Assembly (NCBI GenBank): GCA_910586655.1
Contig: CAJUIR010000006.1
Location: forward strand, 1-64,000
Reading direction: 5' to 3'
Source: an uncultured Christensenellaceae bacterium
Lineage (GTDB): Bacteria; Bacillota; Clostridia; Christensenellales; Borkfalkiaceae
Length of the DNA stretch: 64,000 nucleotides
Position numbers and translations under genes: made by a program. Positions 34,881 to 43,697 of the stretch are shown here, piece after piece. The notes under the pieces are model-generated. The model was not told the origin of the DNA, searched no databases, and worked only from the letters and a program-made list of their open reading frames with translations. The number at the start of each line of letters is the position of its first letter. Within the stretch, counting starts at the first letter, position 1.

Positions 34881-35852
34881 TTAATCCCATTCCGCTTTAG
34901 TTTTACGCGCAAACAGTTTTCCGATCTCGTCGCGGCAGCGTTTCTCGTCGTCGCCCCAACCGAAACACGCGTGATATACCGCGTCGGTGATCGGCATTTC
35001 CACGTGATATTTTTTGCCGAGCAGACGCATCGCCTTGGACGTTGCAACCCCTTCCGCCAATTTTTCGAACCGCTGTCCTTTTGCCAGATTTTCCCCGTAT
35101 TGACGGTTATGCGAATAGGGAGAAAACAGCGTCGTTTCATAATCTCCGAGATGCGCCAACCCGTAAGCGGAAAGTTCGTTCCCGCCCATTGCTTTGATCA
35201 AGGTGGCGACTTCTCTTGCCCCGCGCGTGATCAACGGTCCTTTGAGGGAGGGACAGATTGCATCCAACGCGCCCGCCGCGATCCCCATGACGTTTTTTGC
35301 CGCCGCGCCGATTTCCGTACCGATGAGATCGTTTCCGTAATAGAAACGGATCAGGTTGCTTTTAAAACTGTCCGCCAACTTTCGCTTTAATTTATCGTTC
35401 GCGGAATCGATCACCATACAGTTCGGTTCCCCTCTCACGAAACTCTGAATGTGTCCTGGACCGACCCAAACGGCGATATGATCGTAAGCGACGCCGCTTT
35501 CGATCATTACTTCCGAAAGGCGTTTGCCCGTATCCACTTCGATCCCTTTCATACACAGGATAAAATTCTGCTCCTCACGCGTATAGGGAAGGATTTTGGG
35601 AATGAATTCGCGAAGTCCCTGCGCGCCGATGGAAATAACGATGACGTCGGCATGTTCCACTGCTTCGCGCAAATTGCAGGTGAGCGTAATTTTTTTATCG
35701 AGCGCAACGTATTCGTTGCGACCCGTCTTTTTCAGGATCTGGTAGGAATAGCCGTCTTCGGGTCCCCATGAATACACTTCATTGCCGATGCTGTTTAAAT
35801 ACCAGGCAATAAACGAACCCCATCTTCCGCAACCCAATACGGAAATTTTCAT
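34881..35852 (-). CDS. gpsA: Glycerol-3-phosphate dehydrogenase [NAD(P)+]
   Basis: 323 residues; makes sn-glycerol 3-phosphate from DHAP for phospholipid and teichoic acid synthesis. Rossmann motif ISVLGCGRWGSFIAWYL at the N-terminus, substrate and catalytic segments GAAAKNVMGIAAG (catalytic Lys) and GLAHLGDYETTLFSPYSHNRQYG. The canonical fingerprint GxGxxG reads GCGRWG, as in GpsA. Start at 35852 chosen for AGAGGAAA upstream; 28 nt after recR. Confidence 0.95.
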   Translation of the reverse strand: MKISVLGCGRWGSFIAWYLNSIGNEVYSWGPEDGYSYQILKKTGRNEYVALDKKITLTCNLREAVEHADVIVISIGAQGLREFIPKILPYTREEQNFILCMKGIEVDTGKRLSEVMIESGVAYDHIAVWVGPGHIQSFVRGEPNCMVIDSANDKLKRKLADSFKSNLIRFYYGNDLIGTEIGAAAKNVMGIAAGALDAICPSLKGPLITRGAREVATLIKAMGGNELSAYGLAHLGDYETTLFSPYSHNRQYGENLAKGQRFEKLAEGVATSKAMRLLGKKYHVEMPITDAVYHACFGWGDDEKRCRDEIGKLFARKTKAEWD

Positions 35853-35880
35853 ACATTTTCCTCTTTTATATTGATTTGTT

Positions 35881-36474
35881 TTACAGTTCTTTGCGTTCAA
35901 GCAGCGCGCGCGCAAGCGTCACCTCGTCGGCATATTCGAGTTCGGATCCGATGGGGACGCCGCGCGAGATCCGCGTTACCGTAACGCCGAGAGGTTTTAA
36001 CAGTTTTGCGAGATACATTGCAGTCGCTTCGCCCTCTACGTCGGGATTGGTCGCCATGATCACTTCTTTCACGTCGCCTTCGTTGACGCGCACGAGCAGT
36101 TCTTTGATTCGGATGTCGTTCGGCGATACGCCGTTCATCGGATCGATCACGCCGTGCAACACGTGATAAACGCCCTTGAACTCGTGGATTTTTTCGAGCG
36201 CGATCACGTCTTTGGGTTCTTTGACCACGCAAATCACCGATTTATCGCGCTTCCGGCAGATCTCACACACGTCCGCTTCCGTGAAATTGCCGCACACTTT
36301 ACAAAAGCGCACTTTGCGCTTTGCATTCAGGATCGCCTGCGCAAAGGCGTCTGCCTCGCTCTCGGTCATATTCACAACGCGGTATGCATAGCGCTGGGCG
36401 GTCTTCTTGCCTACGCCGGGAAGTTTGGAAAATTCGTTCATCAGTCTGCCGATGGGTTCGATAAACACTTCCAC
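35881..36474 (-). CDS. recR: Recombination protein RecR
   Basis: 197 residues of the RecFOR recombinational repair system. Helix-hairpin-helix [15 protein letters not shown], a C4 zinc finger ([16 protein letters not shown]) and a Toprim domain with [13 protein letters not shown] and [15 protein letters not shown]. The start is GTG, immediately following the ybaB stop. Part of the conserved dnaX-ybaB-recR cluster. Confidence 0.97.
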   Translation of the reverse strand: MEVFIEPIGRLMNEFSKLPGVGKKTAQRYAYRVVNMTESEADAFAQAILNAKRKVRFCKVCGNFTEADVCEICRKRDKSVICVVKEPKDVIALEKIHEFKGVYHVLHGVIDPMNGVSPNDIRIKELLVRVNEGDVKEVIMATNPDVEGEATAMYLAKLLKPLGVTVTRISRGVPIGSELEYADEVTLARALLERKEL

Positions 36475-36810
36475 TTAAAAAAGACCTCCGCCCATTGCAC
36501 CGTATTTTCCCATCTTTTCCTGATAGACTTCATCCGCCTTTTTATAACCGTCGAGAACAGCCGCCATGATGAGATCTTCCAGCATTTCCTCGTCGTCGGG
36601 ATCGATGACCGATTTATCGATTTCGATTCCGTCGATGATTTTTTTCGCGTTCATATATACGACGACGGCTTCTCCGCCCGCAGTGCCGACGATTTCCCAT
36701 TCGTCGAGGAGTTTCTCCGTTTCCTTCATCTCCTCCTGCATTTTCTGCGCCTGTTTCATAAGATTCTGCATTCCTGCGCCGCCCATGCCGCCTTTATTAA
36801 AACCTGCCAT
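36475..36810 (-). CDS. ybaB: YbaB/EbfC nucleoid-associated protein
   Basis: 111 residues with the family core NLMKQAQKMQEEMKETEKLL and VVYMNAKKIIDGIEIDKSV. The N-terminus is Gly/Met-rich (AGFNKGGMGGAGM). DNA-binding dimer of unclear role, encoded between dnaX and recR in most bacteria. AAAGGAG lies before the ATG. Confidence 0.95.
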   Translation of the reverse strand: MAGFNKGGMGGAGMQNLMKQAQKMQEEMKETEKLLDEWEIVGTAGGEAVVVYMNAKKIIDGIEIDKSVIDPDDEEMLEDLIMAAVLDGYKKADEVYQEKMGKYGAMGGGLF

Positions 36811-36862
36811 TATTCTACTCCTTTCTAAGATTCAAAAAATTACTTTTGTCCGAAAAATAAAT

Positions 36863-38572
36863 TTACTTCAATTCGATCGGATAATCGGAAAAGTTTTTTT
36901 TCAGTTCCGAAAGCGCATCTGCGTCCTCTTTCTTTTTGGAACTTACAAGACGCACCTCGAAATCGAAGACGCCGATCGCCTGAAAGGTATCCGCCATGAT
37001 TTTCTTGTGTTCCTCGCGCGAGAGGGAACGGAAAATCGTTTCGCTTTCGGTAGAGAGTACTAAAAGTTTCCCCTCAAAAGAAGCGGATAAGTCCGAACAC
37101 ATCGTAAACAACACGCCGTTCTTGCTGGTTTTGCGCAGAGTTCGGATAAACTTCCCGAACGCCGTTTCCGCTGTCATCTCCTCCGCCGGCGCGATCGGTG
37201 TTGCAAACGTCTCTTTGTCTTTCGGAGAAGCAGATAAGTTTTGGTCGTCAACGTTACCATGCTCGGAAAACTCGGGTTCGAACGGCGTATCCCAAACGGG
37301 TTCCTCTTCCGCAGCGCAATCGAACGTTACGAACTGCGTTTCATTCGACCGTTTGGTATCTTGTCTGGTCTGCTGCGGCAACGCTTCTCCCATGCCCTCT
37401 ACGGGAAAGGAAGGAAGCGGCATAGGCAGTTCGGACAGGCGTTTTTCAAGCGCACTCACGCGCACGAGAAGCGCGTCGATATCGTATTCTGCCTGCGGCA
37501 TGGAAATGCGCATGATTGCCGTTTCCAACGCAATACGAGGAGAAGAAGCGAACCGAAGTTCAGACTCCGTTTTCGATAAAATTTCCGAGGCGCGCATGAT
37601 CGCTCTTCCGTCCGATTCGTCCGCGATCTCTTTGATTTTACAAAACAGTTCTTTGGGAAGCGCAAGCAATTTTTCGGCGTTCGCGCAAGTCTTTGCCACC
37701 GCGATTTGACGCAGTAATTCCAACAGGTCGCGCATGAGTACGCCGACCGATTTCCCCTCAGCGAGCAGATTTTCCGTTACAAAGAGCGCAGTGGGCATAT
37801 CGGCGCAAAGCATTGCAAACGCAAGTTTCGCCGTCGTATCGAAATCGGCAGTTCCCAGCGCGGCGCAAACCGCTTCGTATGTGAGTTTATCGGAAAACGC
37901 AATACAGGTTTCCGCAATGGACAGCATATCCCGATCGCTCCCCGCGCCTGCGCGCGCAATGGCGGCAACGGCTTCCGTCTCGTATTCTTTTCCGATTTCT
38001 TTGAGAATGCTCTTTAAATGCGCTTCCAGATCTTCGGCAGGAATGAGTTTGAAATCCAACCGCATGCAGCGCGAAAGAATAGTTGCGGGAATTTTGTGCG
38101 GCTCGGTCGTCGCCAGAATAAAGATCGCATGCGACGGCGGCTCTTCGAGCGTCTTCAAAAGCGCGTTGTATGCGCTGTCGGTCAGCATGTGAACTTCGTC
38201 GATGATATATACTTTGTATTTTCCCGTAACGGGAGGATACTGCACTTTTTCGCGCAGATCGCGCATTTCGTTTACGCCGTTATTGGACGCCGCGTCGATT
38301 TCCACCACGTCGAGCGAACCGTCCGCAATCGCTTTGCAGGCGGCGCACTTGCCGCAGGGCGACGCGCCCTTCGGACGTTCGCAGTTGACGGCGCGCGCAA
38401 AGATGCGGGCAACGCTCGTCTTACCCGTTCCGCGCGGACCGCAGAACAGATAGGCGTGACCCACCGCACCCTGTTTGATTTGATTTTCAAGGACCCGAAC
38501 GACGTGTTCCTGACGGACCATTTTATCGAACGAGTCGGGTCGGAATCTGCGATATAGCGATACGTGTGCCAT
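36863..38572 (-). CDS. dnaX: DNA polymerase III gamma/tau subunit
   Basis: 569-residue clamp-loader ATPase. Walker A GPRGTGKTSVARIFA, a zinc module CERPKGASPCGKCAACKAI, Walker B IIDEVHML, SRC/sensor 1 (LATTEPHKIPATILSRC). C-terminal tau-like extension (380-569). GGAGGGG lies before the ATG. No SRP RNA gene was seen upstream, where some Firmicutes keep it; here sigH precedes by 9 nt. Confidence 0.97.
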   Translation of the reverse strand: MAHVSLYRRFRPDSFDKMVRQEHVVRVLENQIKQGAVGHAYLFCGPRGTGKTSVARIFARAVNCERPKGASPCGKCAACKAIADGSLDVVEIDAASNNGVNEMRDLREKVQYPPVTGKYKVYIIDEVHMLTDSAYNALLKTLEEPPSHAIFILATTEPHKIPATILSRCMRLDFKLIPAEDLEAHLKSILKEIGKEYETEAVAAIARAGAGSDRDMLSIAETCIAFSDKLTYEAVCAALGTADFDTTAKLAFAMLCADMPTALFVTENLLAEGKSVGVLMRDLLELLRQIAVAKTCANAEKLLALPKELFCKIKEIADESDGRAIMRASEILSKTESELRFASSPRIALETAIMRISMPQAEYDIDALLVRVSALEKRLSELPMPLPSFPVEGMGEALPQQTRQDTKRSNETQFVTFDCAAEEEPVWDTPFEPEFSEHGNVDDQNLSASPKDKETFATPIAPAEEMTAETAFGKFIRTLRKTSKNGVLFTMCSDLSASFEGKLLVLSTESETIFRSLSREEHKKIMADTFQAIGVFDFEVRLVSSKKKEDADALSELKKNFSDYPIELK

Positions 38573-38581
38573 GACCCCTCC

Positions 38582-39148
38582 TTATTCCCCCGTACGGGAA
38601 TGTTTGGTAAACGCTTTTTGTAATTTTCTCTTGGCGCGGGCGAGCGCATTATCTACGCTCTTGCTGTCTTTCCCCGCAACTTCCGCGATCTCCGCGTAAC
38701 TCATTCCTTCGAGATACATCGTGACCACGCGAAACTCAAAATCGGACAGCACTTTCATCAGTTTCACGTCGAGTTCTCTGCGCGATTCTCCGTCGATGAG
38801 AAAATCTTCGGGCGTGTCGCCGTCCGAAATCAGGTCGAAATCCTGCCCTCCGTCCGTCTTGGGTTTTTTGTCTGCCGCACGGAGAACGTCGTAGATCCGA
38901 CGGGTCACGCACAGATAGGCAAAGTTTTTAAAACTCTTTCCCGAATCCGCGCTATATGCGCCGATCGCGCCGTAAAGCCCGATCATGCCTTCCTGCACCA
39001 AATCTTCCGGCTCGCCGCCCTGTAAAAAATATCTTCTGGCACGGGCGCGGACGGCGCTCTTGTAGCGGAGCAGAATTTCTTCCGCCGCGCCGCCGTCTCC
39101 CGCTTGCGCACGCTTTACGAGCGTTTCGTCAGATTCACGTTCTTGCAC
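38582..39148 (-). CDS. sigH: RNA polymerase sigma factor, sigma-H (Spo0H) type
   Basis: 188 residues. Sigma-70 region 2 reads GGEPEDLVQEGMIGLYGAIGAY, and region 4 is DFEFRVVTMYLEGMSYAEIAEVAGKDSKSVDNALARAKRKL. The DLVQEGMIGLYKAI-type motif and the position downstream of mrnC-rlmB are those of sigH, which drives early sporulation and post-exponential genes. I choose GTG at 39148 (preceded by GAGG at 6 nt) over the ATG seven codons earlier. It overlaps rlmB by 14 nt. yacP, often between rlmB and sigH, is absent. Confidence 0.9.
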   Translation of the reverse strand: MQERESDETLVKRAQAGDGGAAEEILLRYKSAVRARARRYFLQGGEPEDLVQEGMIGLYGAIGAYSADSGKSFKNFAYLCVTRRIYDVLRAADKKPKTDGGQDFDLISDGDTPEDFLIDGESRRELDVKLMKVLSDFEFRVVTMYLEGMSYAEIAEVAGKDSKSVDNALARAKRKLQKAFTKHSRTGE

Positions 39149-39839
39149 GGACCACCTCGTAAACCGCAATGCCGAGCGCGACGGACGCGTTCAGCGAATT
39201 GACTTTTCCGAACAGCGGGATCGAGAGCACCTGATCGCACTTTTCACGCGTGAGCCGTTTGACGCCGCTGTCCTCTCCGCCCACGACAAGCGCGACTTTG
39301 CCCGTCAGTTTCGTATCATAGATACAATCTCCGCCCGCTTCCAAGGCATAGATCCAATATCCGAGTTTTTTCAATTCGTCGATGGCATAATTGATCGAAG
39401 GAACTTTTGCAACGCCGATATGTTCCGCCGCGCCCGCGGAAATGCGGATCACCGCGTCGGTAACGCTTGCGCCTTTGGCTTTTGGAATGATCACCCCGGC
39501 CGCGCCCGCGCACTCCGCAACGCGCAGAATACTTCCTAAATTGTGTACGTCTTCGATCCCGTCGCAGAGAACGAGCAAACTGTTTTCACCTTTGTCGAGC
39601 GAATACAGATCGGAGTAAACGAAATCGGTCGTATAAGCAATCACGCCCTGATGCCGTTTTTCCACGCTTTCTTTGTCAAGCGCCTTTTTATCTACGGACT
39701 GTACGCGGATATCCTTTTTCCGTGCCTCCGCGAAAATTTTGCCGAGGCTCCCCTGAGCGCCCTTTTCAAGCAATATTTTATCGACGGTTTTATCCGTTTT
39801 GAGAAGTTCTAAAACAGCGTTTCTTCCTTCTGTTTTCAT
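39135..39839 (-). CDS. rlmB: 23S rRNA 2'-O-methyltransferase of the RlmB/TrmH family
   Basis: 234-residue SPOUT methyltransferase. N-terminal L30e-like RNA-binding domain (EGRNAVLELLKTDKTVDKILLEKGA), then LCDGIEDVHNLGSILRVAECAGAAGVI, VVGGEDSGVKRLTREKCD and IPLFGKVNSLNASVALGIAVYE, the three SPOUT motifs forming the trefoil knot. Methylates the ribose of G2251 (E. coli numbering) in 23S rRNA if orthologous. The ATG overlaps the mrnC stop by 4 nt. Confidence 0.95.
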   Translation of the reverse strand: MKTEGRNAVLELLKTDKTVDKILLEKGAQGSLGKIFAEARKKDIRVQSVDKKALDKESVEKRHQGVIAYTTDFVYSDLYSLDKGENSLLVLCDGIEDVHNLGSILRVAECAGAAGVIIPKAKGASVTDAVIRISAGAAEHIGVAKVPSINYAIDELKKLGYWIYALEAGGDCIYDTKLTGKVALVVGGEDSGVKRLTREKCDQVLSIPLFGKVNSLNASVALGIAVYEVVRART

Positions 39840-40243
39840 TGATCGGTTCCGTCCTTGTCTTCAAAAAATAATTCTTGGATCCGCGCGATCTGACCCGTAA
39901 GATATAGATAGCCGACGACCGCCTCGAACCCCGTGGAACGGACGTACTCCGCCACGGATGCGTTTTTGCTCTTGGTCGGCTTTTTGGCGTTGCGACCGCG
40001 GCGATAGATCTCCTGCTCCTCCTCGGTCAATTTGGGAAGTACACGCTCCAATGCTCCGCTCTGCCCGTGCGCAGAAACCTGCTCGCTTGCAAGGCGGTTG
40101 AGTTCACCCGTATGCGAACGGGAAGAACAGGCAAGACGCTCCCGCACGCACAGCGTATACACGGCGTCTCCCACGAATGCGAGAACAACGGGATTCATTT
40201 GTTTTGCCGCGTCTTTTTCGACCGGCGCACTTACAGACAACAT
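39836..40243 (-). CDS. mrnC: Mini-ribonuclease III
   Basis: 135 residues; the RNase III catalytic domain without the dsRNA-binding domain, maturing 23S rRNA. Seen: NPVVLAFVGDAVYTLCVRERL and KSKNASVAEYVRSTGFEAVVGYLYL, holding the catalytic Asp/Glu. The ATG at 40243 lies 7 nt after a TATAAT box with TTGTCA 17 nt further up, predicting a near-leaderless mRNA; a longer open frame upstream is non-coding. Heads the mrnC-rlmB-sigH-dnaX-ybaB-recR-gpsA series. Confidence 0.93.
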   Translation of the reverse strand: MLSVSAPVEKDAAKQMNPVVLAFVGDAVYTLCVRERLACSSRSHTGELNRLASEQVSAHGQSGALERVLPKLTEEEQEIYRRGRNAKKPTKSKNASVAEYVRSTGFEAVVGYLYLTGQIARIQELFFEDKDGTDQ

Positions 40244-40250
40244 TTTCCAT

Positions 40251-40279
40251 ATTATAGCATAAGGCAAACAAATTGACAA
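40251..40279 (-). promoter_or_regulatory. mrnC promoter, near-leaderless
   Basis: Minus strand TTGTCA (40274-40279), 17-nt spacer, TATAAT (40251-40256), 7 nt to the ATG. Confidence 0.82.
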
Positions 40280-40327
40280 GCATTCCGAAACAAACTGTGA
40301 CAAAACAAAAAATGTTTCACAAAACGT

Positions 40328-40356
40328 TTGCCTTTTTATCAGAATAGAATTATAAT
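40328..40356 (+). promoter_or_regulatory. Promoter of the cation/proton antiporter gene
   Basis: TTGCCT (40328-40333), 17-nt spacer, TATAAT (40351-40356); leader of about 40 nt with a GGGAGAGAG site. Confidence 0.65.
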
Positions 40357-40402
40357 GAACGACGGATATTGAAATTTTACGGTCAGACAGGGAGAGAGAA
40401 GA

Positions 40403-41878
40403 ATGGAAGGCGTATTTTACATTGACAACGGATTGGGATTTGCCGTGATTCTGGCAATTATCCTGCTCGGCACAAAACTGTGCGGACTGCTGTTCCGAAA
40501 AATCGGACTGCCGCAGGTACTCGGCTATATCATTGCCGGAATCATCATCGGACCCGCCATTTTCGGCGAACTTTGCGGATATTCGCTGATCGGTATTACC
40601 AAGCCCGATTCGGACGCGACGTATAAGTGTCTGTTCTTGCTTTCTGGCGTCGACAAAGAGGGAGAAGCATTCCTGCTCGGTACGGACGGACTTGCGATCT
40701 TCTCGAAAATCGGCGTACTGCTGTTGATGTTCTCTACGGGTCTGGAAACCAACTTGAAAGAATTGAAAAAGACGGGACTTGCGGCGACATTGATCGCCTG
40801 CACGGGCGTTGCTGTTCCGATGGCGCTCGGCGTGCTCATCTGCTTGCCCTTCGGAGATATCGGTCTCGGCACCAAACACATTTATCAAAGCATTTTCGTA
40901 GGCGCGATTTTAACGGCGACGTCCGTTGCGATCACCGTTTCGGTTTTGAAAGAACTGGGTAAAATTTCCACCAAACTCGGCACGACCATCGTGTCCGCCG
41001 CCATCATCGACGACGTGATCGGAATCGTCGTTCTGTCCATCGTAACCGGTATTGCGAAATCGGGCGCAAGCGAAGCCACCGGCGGCTTTGAGGGATTCAA
41101 GGCGACGATCTACGGCACGATCATTATGATCATCGCCTTCTTCATCGTTGCGATCGCGCTTGGATTCGGACTTTCCAAACTGTTCCGTTGGCTGGAAAAG
41201 AAGTTTCCCCACACGCGCAGAATTCCGGTTTTCTCGCTTGCCATGTGCTTTATCTATGCTTGGGCTGCGGAAGAAATCTTCGGCGTTGCGGATATTACGG
41301 GCGCGTTCCTTGCGGGAATCATTCTTTCCACCGCACACAATGCAAGCGAATATACCGATAAAAAAGTGGAAGTAAACACATATACGATGTTTGCGCCCGT
41401 GTTCTTTGCCAACATCGGTATTTCAAACATTTCATTTTTAGGCATGAACGGAATGGTGGTACTATTCGCGTTCCTTGCGGTAATTATGGGGCTGATCGGC
41501 AAAATTTTCGGTTGCGGAGCAGTTGCCAAAGCGTTTAAATACAACTGGCGCGAAAGCGCAATCGCAGGGGTGGGCATGATGGCGCGCGGAGAAGTCGCGC
41601 TGATCGTTACGGCTACGGCAATGGATTCCGCCCTCGGCGACCATGCGCTGCCGCCCGAATTCATGATCATGACAGTACTTCTGATTCTCGTTTCGTCAAT
41701 CCTCACCCCCATCTTCCTCAAATTGCTTTATAAAGATAAGAAACCGCCCCAAGGCGGCGAAGCGGTTTTGTCCGAAGGCGAACCTGTTCAGGCAGACGAC
41801 GAGATCGGCGCGAATGCCGCGGAAGCGGAAACGCCTGCAAGTGCAACGCTCCCTGCGGAAAGCCACGCGGAAAATTAA
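40403..41878 (+). CDS. CPA2-family Na+/H+ or K+/H+ antiporter
   Basis: 491 residues with about 12-13 membrane helices. Family segments: RKIGLPQVLGYIIAGIIIGP, LLLMFSTGLETNLKELKKTG, SAAIIDDVIGIVVLSIV (the ion-binding Asp pair DD), and GVGMMARGEVALIVTATAM. A soluble acidic/Ala-rich tail of about 50 residues follows; no TrkA-N domain, so it is not a full Kef channel. Exchanges monovalent cations for protons across the cytoplasmic membrane. Confidence 0.92.
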   Translation: MEGVFYIDNGLGFAVILAIILLGTKLCGLLFRKIGLPQVLGYIIAGIIIGPAIFGELCGYSLIGITKPDSDATYKCLFLLSGVDKEGEAFLLGTDGLAIFSKIGVLLLMFSTGLETNLKELKKTGLAATLIACTGVAVPMALGVLICLPFGDIGLGTKHIYQSIFVGAILTATSVAITVSVLKELGKISTKLGTTIVSAAIIDDVIGIVVLSIVTGIAKSGASEATGGFEGFKATIYGTIIMIIAFFIVAIALGFGLSKLFRWLEKKFPHTRRIPVFSLAMCFIYAWAAEEIFGVADITGAFLAGIILSTAHNASEYTDKKVEVNTYTMFAPVFFANIGISNISFLGMNGMVVLFAFLAVIMGLIGKIFGCGAVAKAFKYNWRESAIAGVGMMARGEVALIVTATAMDSALGDHALPPEFMIMTVLLILVSSILTPIFLKLLYKDKKPPQGGEAVLSEGEPVQADDEIGANAAEAETPASATLPAESHAEN

Positions 41879-41889
41879 ATGATTTCAAG

Positions 41890-41921
41890 AAAAGACGCAC
41901 CGAACGGTGCGTCTTTTTTTT
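41890..41921. terminator. Bidirectional intrinsic terminator
   Basis: AAAGACGCACCG-AA-CGGTGCGTCTTT followed by TTTT, between the convergent antiporter and glmS genes. Confidence 0.92.
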
Positions 41922-41930
41922 ATCGTTTAT

Positions 41931-43697
41931 TTACTCTACGGTGACGCTCTTTGCAAGATTGCGCGGTTTATCGGGATTGTTCCCGCGCGCAATAGAAACG
42001 TAGTACGCCAACGCCTGTAACGGCAGTACCGAAAGCACAGGCGTAAATTCCTCTTTGCAAACGGGAATGAGCACCGATGACGTCACTTCTTTCCGGTTAC
42101 AGTATTCTTCAAAACAGGTGATTAAAAACACCTTTGCACCGCGTGCATACACTTCGTGTACGGCGTTCATCGTTTTTTCGGCAAACGCTTTCTGCGTGAG
42201 TACGGCGACGACGGGCGTGCTGCAATCAACCAGCGCGAGCGTGCCGTGTTTGAGTTCGCCCGCGGGATAGCCTTCGCTCGGAAGATAGGTGATCTCTTTC
42301 AGTTTCAAACTGCCCTCTAAGGAACTTGCATAGTCGGCTCCGCGCCCCAGAAAAAAGACGCTGCGCGCACCGAGAAAATGCGGAACCCAACTGCGGACTT
42401 CCTCGCACGTTTCCTCCGCACATTTGACTTGATCGAGCAAATCGTAGATGTGCGGCAGGCACTCCTCCCGCCCTTTTGCTTTTGCAAGCGCCGAAGCAAG
42501 CGAATACAACAAGACGAGTTGCGCATGAAAACTTTTGGTTGCGGCAACGGCGACTTCGCGCCCTGCGTTGGTGGGCAGCACCGCGTCTGCGATCCGCGTC
42601 AACGAAGAATAGGGTACGTTTGTCACGGCGGCAAGGTACGCCCCTTTGTTTTTGGCAAGTTGTGCCGCTGCAAGCGTATCCGCCGTTTCGCCGCTCTGAC
42701 TGACTGCGAGCGCAAGCGTTCCCGATCGGACAATCGGATCGAGATAACGGTATTCGCTTGCAATACAAACTTCGACGGGGATACGGCACAGCGATTCGAT
42801 CGCATATTTTGCGCAAAGCCCGCTGTGATACGCCGTTCCGCAAGCGACGATCTGGATTTGTTCCGTTTGCGTAAGGATCCGATAAAACTCCCGATACGTT
42901 TCCTCGGTATAATCGTAAATCGATTTTCCGAGTACTTGGGGTATTTCCGCCATTTCCTTGCGCATGAAATGACGGTATCCTTTCAAATCGGGAATTTCTT
43001 CCTCTGCATCGTACTCGATTTTTTCCTTTTCGATCCGCACAAGATTTTGGTTGAAAAAGGTGATTTCCGTAGAGAGAACCGCCAACTCACCGTCATCGAG
43101 AGAATAAACGGTTACCCCCTCCGCCGCAATCGCGGAAACGTCGCTCGCGGCATACACGCCGTTTTTCCCGATCCCCACGACAAGAGGACTCGCCTTTCGG
43201 ACGCAGACGATGCAATCGCACTCTTCGCAGACGACGGCAAGCGCATACGAGCCTTTGAGTCTTTCGACTGTATCTTTGACGGCGGTGACGAGATTTCCTT
43301 CATAATAAAAATCGAGAAGATGCGCGATGACCTCGCTGTCCGTTTCCGAAGAAAAAACGTCCCCCCGTGCGCGGCATTCCTCTTTCAGACTGTACTCGTT
43401 TTCGATAATGCCGTTATGCACAACGGCGAATTTTCCGTAAACGTGCGGATGGGCGTTGATTTCGGAAGGCGCGCCGTGCGTCGCCCAACGCGTATGTCCG
43501 ATGCCCAAATGCCCTTGGATTCCGCGCGCCGAAAACAATTCGGAAACGCTCCCTTTTTTGCGAACCAGTTGTAATTTTCCCCCGTCGACGACCGCAATCC
43601 CCGCAGAGTCGTAACCTCGGTATTCGAGTTTTTCCAAACCGTTCAAGAGAATGGGCGCAGCGTTTTCACTGCCGTAATATCCGACGATCCCGCACAT
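41931..43697 (-). CDS. glmS: Glutamine-fructose-6-phosphate aminotransferase (isomerizing)
   Basis: 588 residues; makes glucosamine 6-phosphate for peptidoglycan. The mature N-terminus is the catalytic Cys of MCGIVGYYG; the glutaminase domain has GHTRWATHG. Two SIS domains follow (VACGTAYHSG, AVSQSGETADTLAA) and the end reads DKPRNLAKSVTVE. The ATG shares one base with the glmM stop (TAATG), so translation is coupled and there is no room for a glmS ribozyme. Confidence 0.97.
   Translation of the reverse strand: MCGIVGYYGSENAAPILLNGLEKLEYRGYDSAGIAVVDGGKLQLVRKKGSVSELFSARGIQGHLGIGHTRWATHGAPSEINAHPHVYGKFAVVHNGIIENEYSLKEECRARGDVFSSETDSEVIAHLLDFYYEGNLVTAVKDTVERLKGSYALAVVCEECDCIVCVRKASPLVVGIGKNGVYAASDVSAIAAEGVTVYSLDDGELAVLSTEITFFNQNLVRIEKEKIEYDAEEEIPDLKGYRHFMRKEMAEIPQVLGKSIYDYTEETYREFYRILTQTEQIQIVACGTAYHSGLCAKYAIESLCRIPVEVCIASEYRYLDPIVRSGTLALAVSQSGETADTLAAAQLAKNKGAYLAAVTNVPYSSLTRIADAVLPTNAGREVAVAATKSFHAQLVLLYSLASALAKAKGREECLPHIYDLLDQVKCAEETCEEVRSWVPHFLGARSVFFLGRGADYASSLEGSLKLKEITYLPSEGYPAGELKHGTLALVDCSTPVVAVLTQKAFAEKTMNAVHEVYARGAKVFLITCFEEYCNRKEVTSSVLIPVCKEEFTPVLSVLPLQALAYYVSIARGNNPDKPRNLAKSVTVE

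Noticed and set aside
39836..40888. 350-residue open frame running upstream of mrnC
   Set aside because: Only the last 135 codons match mini-RNase III; the rest crosses the divergent promoters and lies antisense to the antiporter gene.
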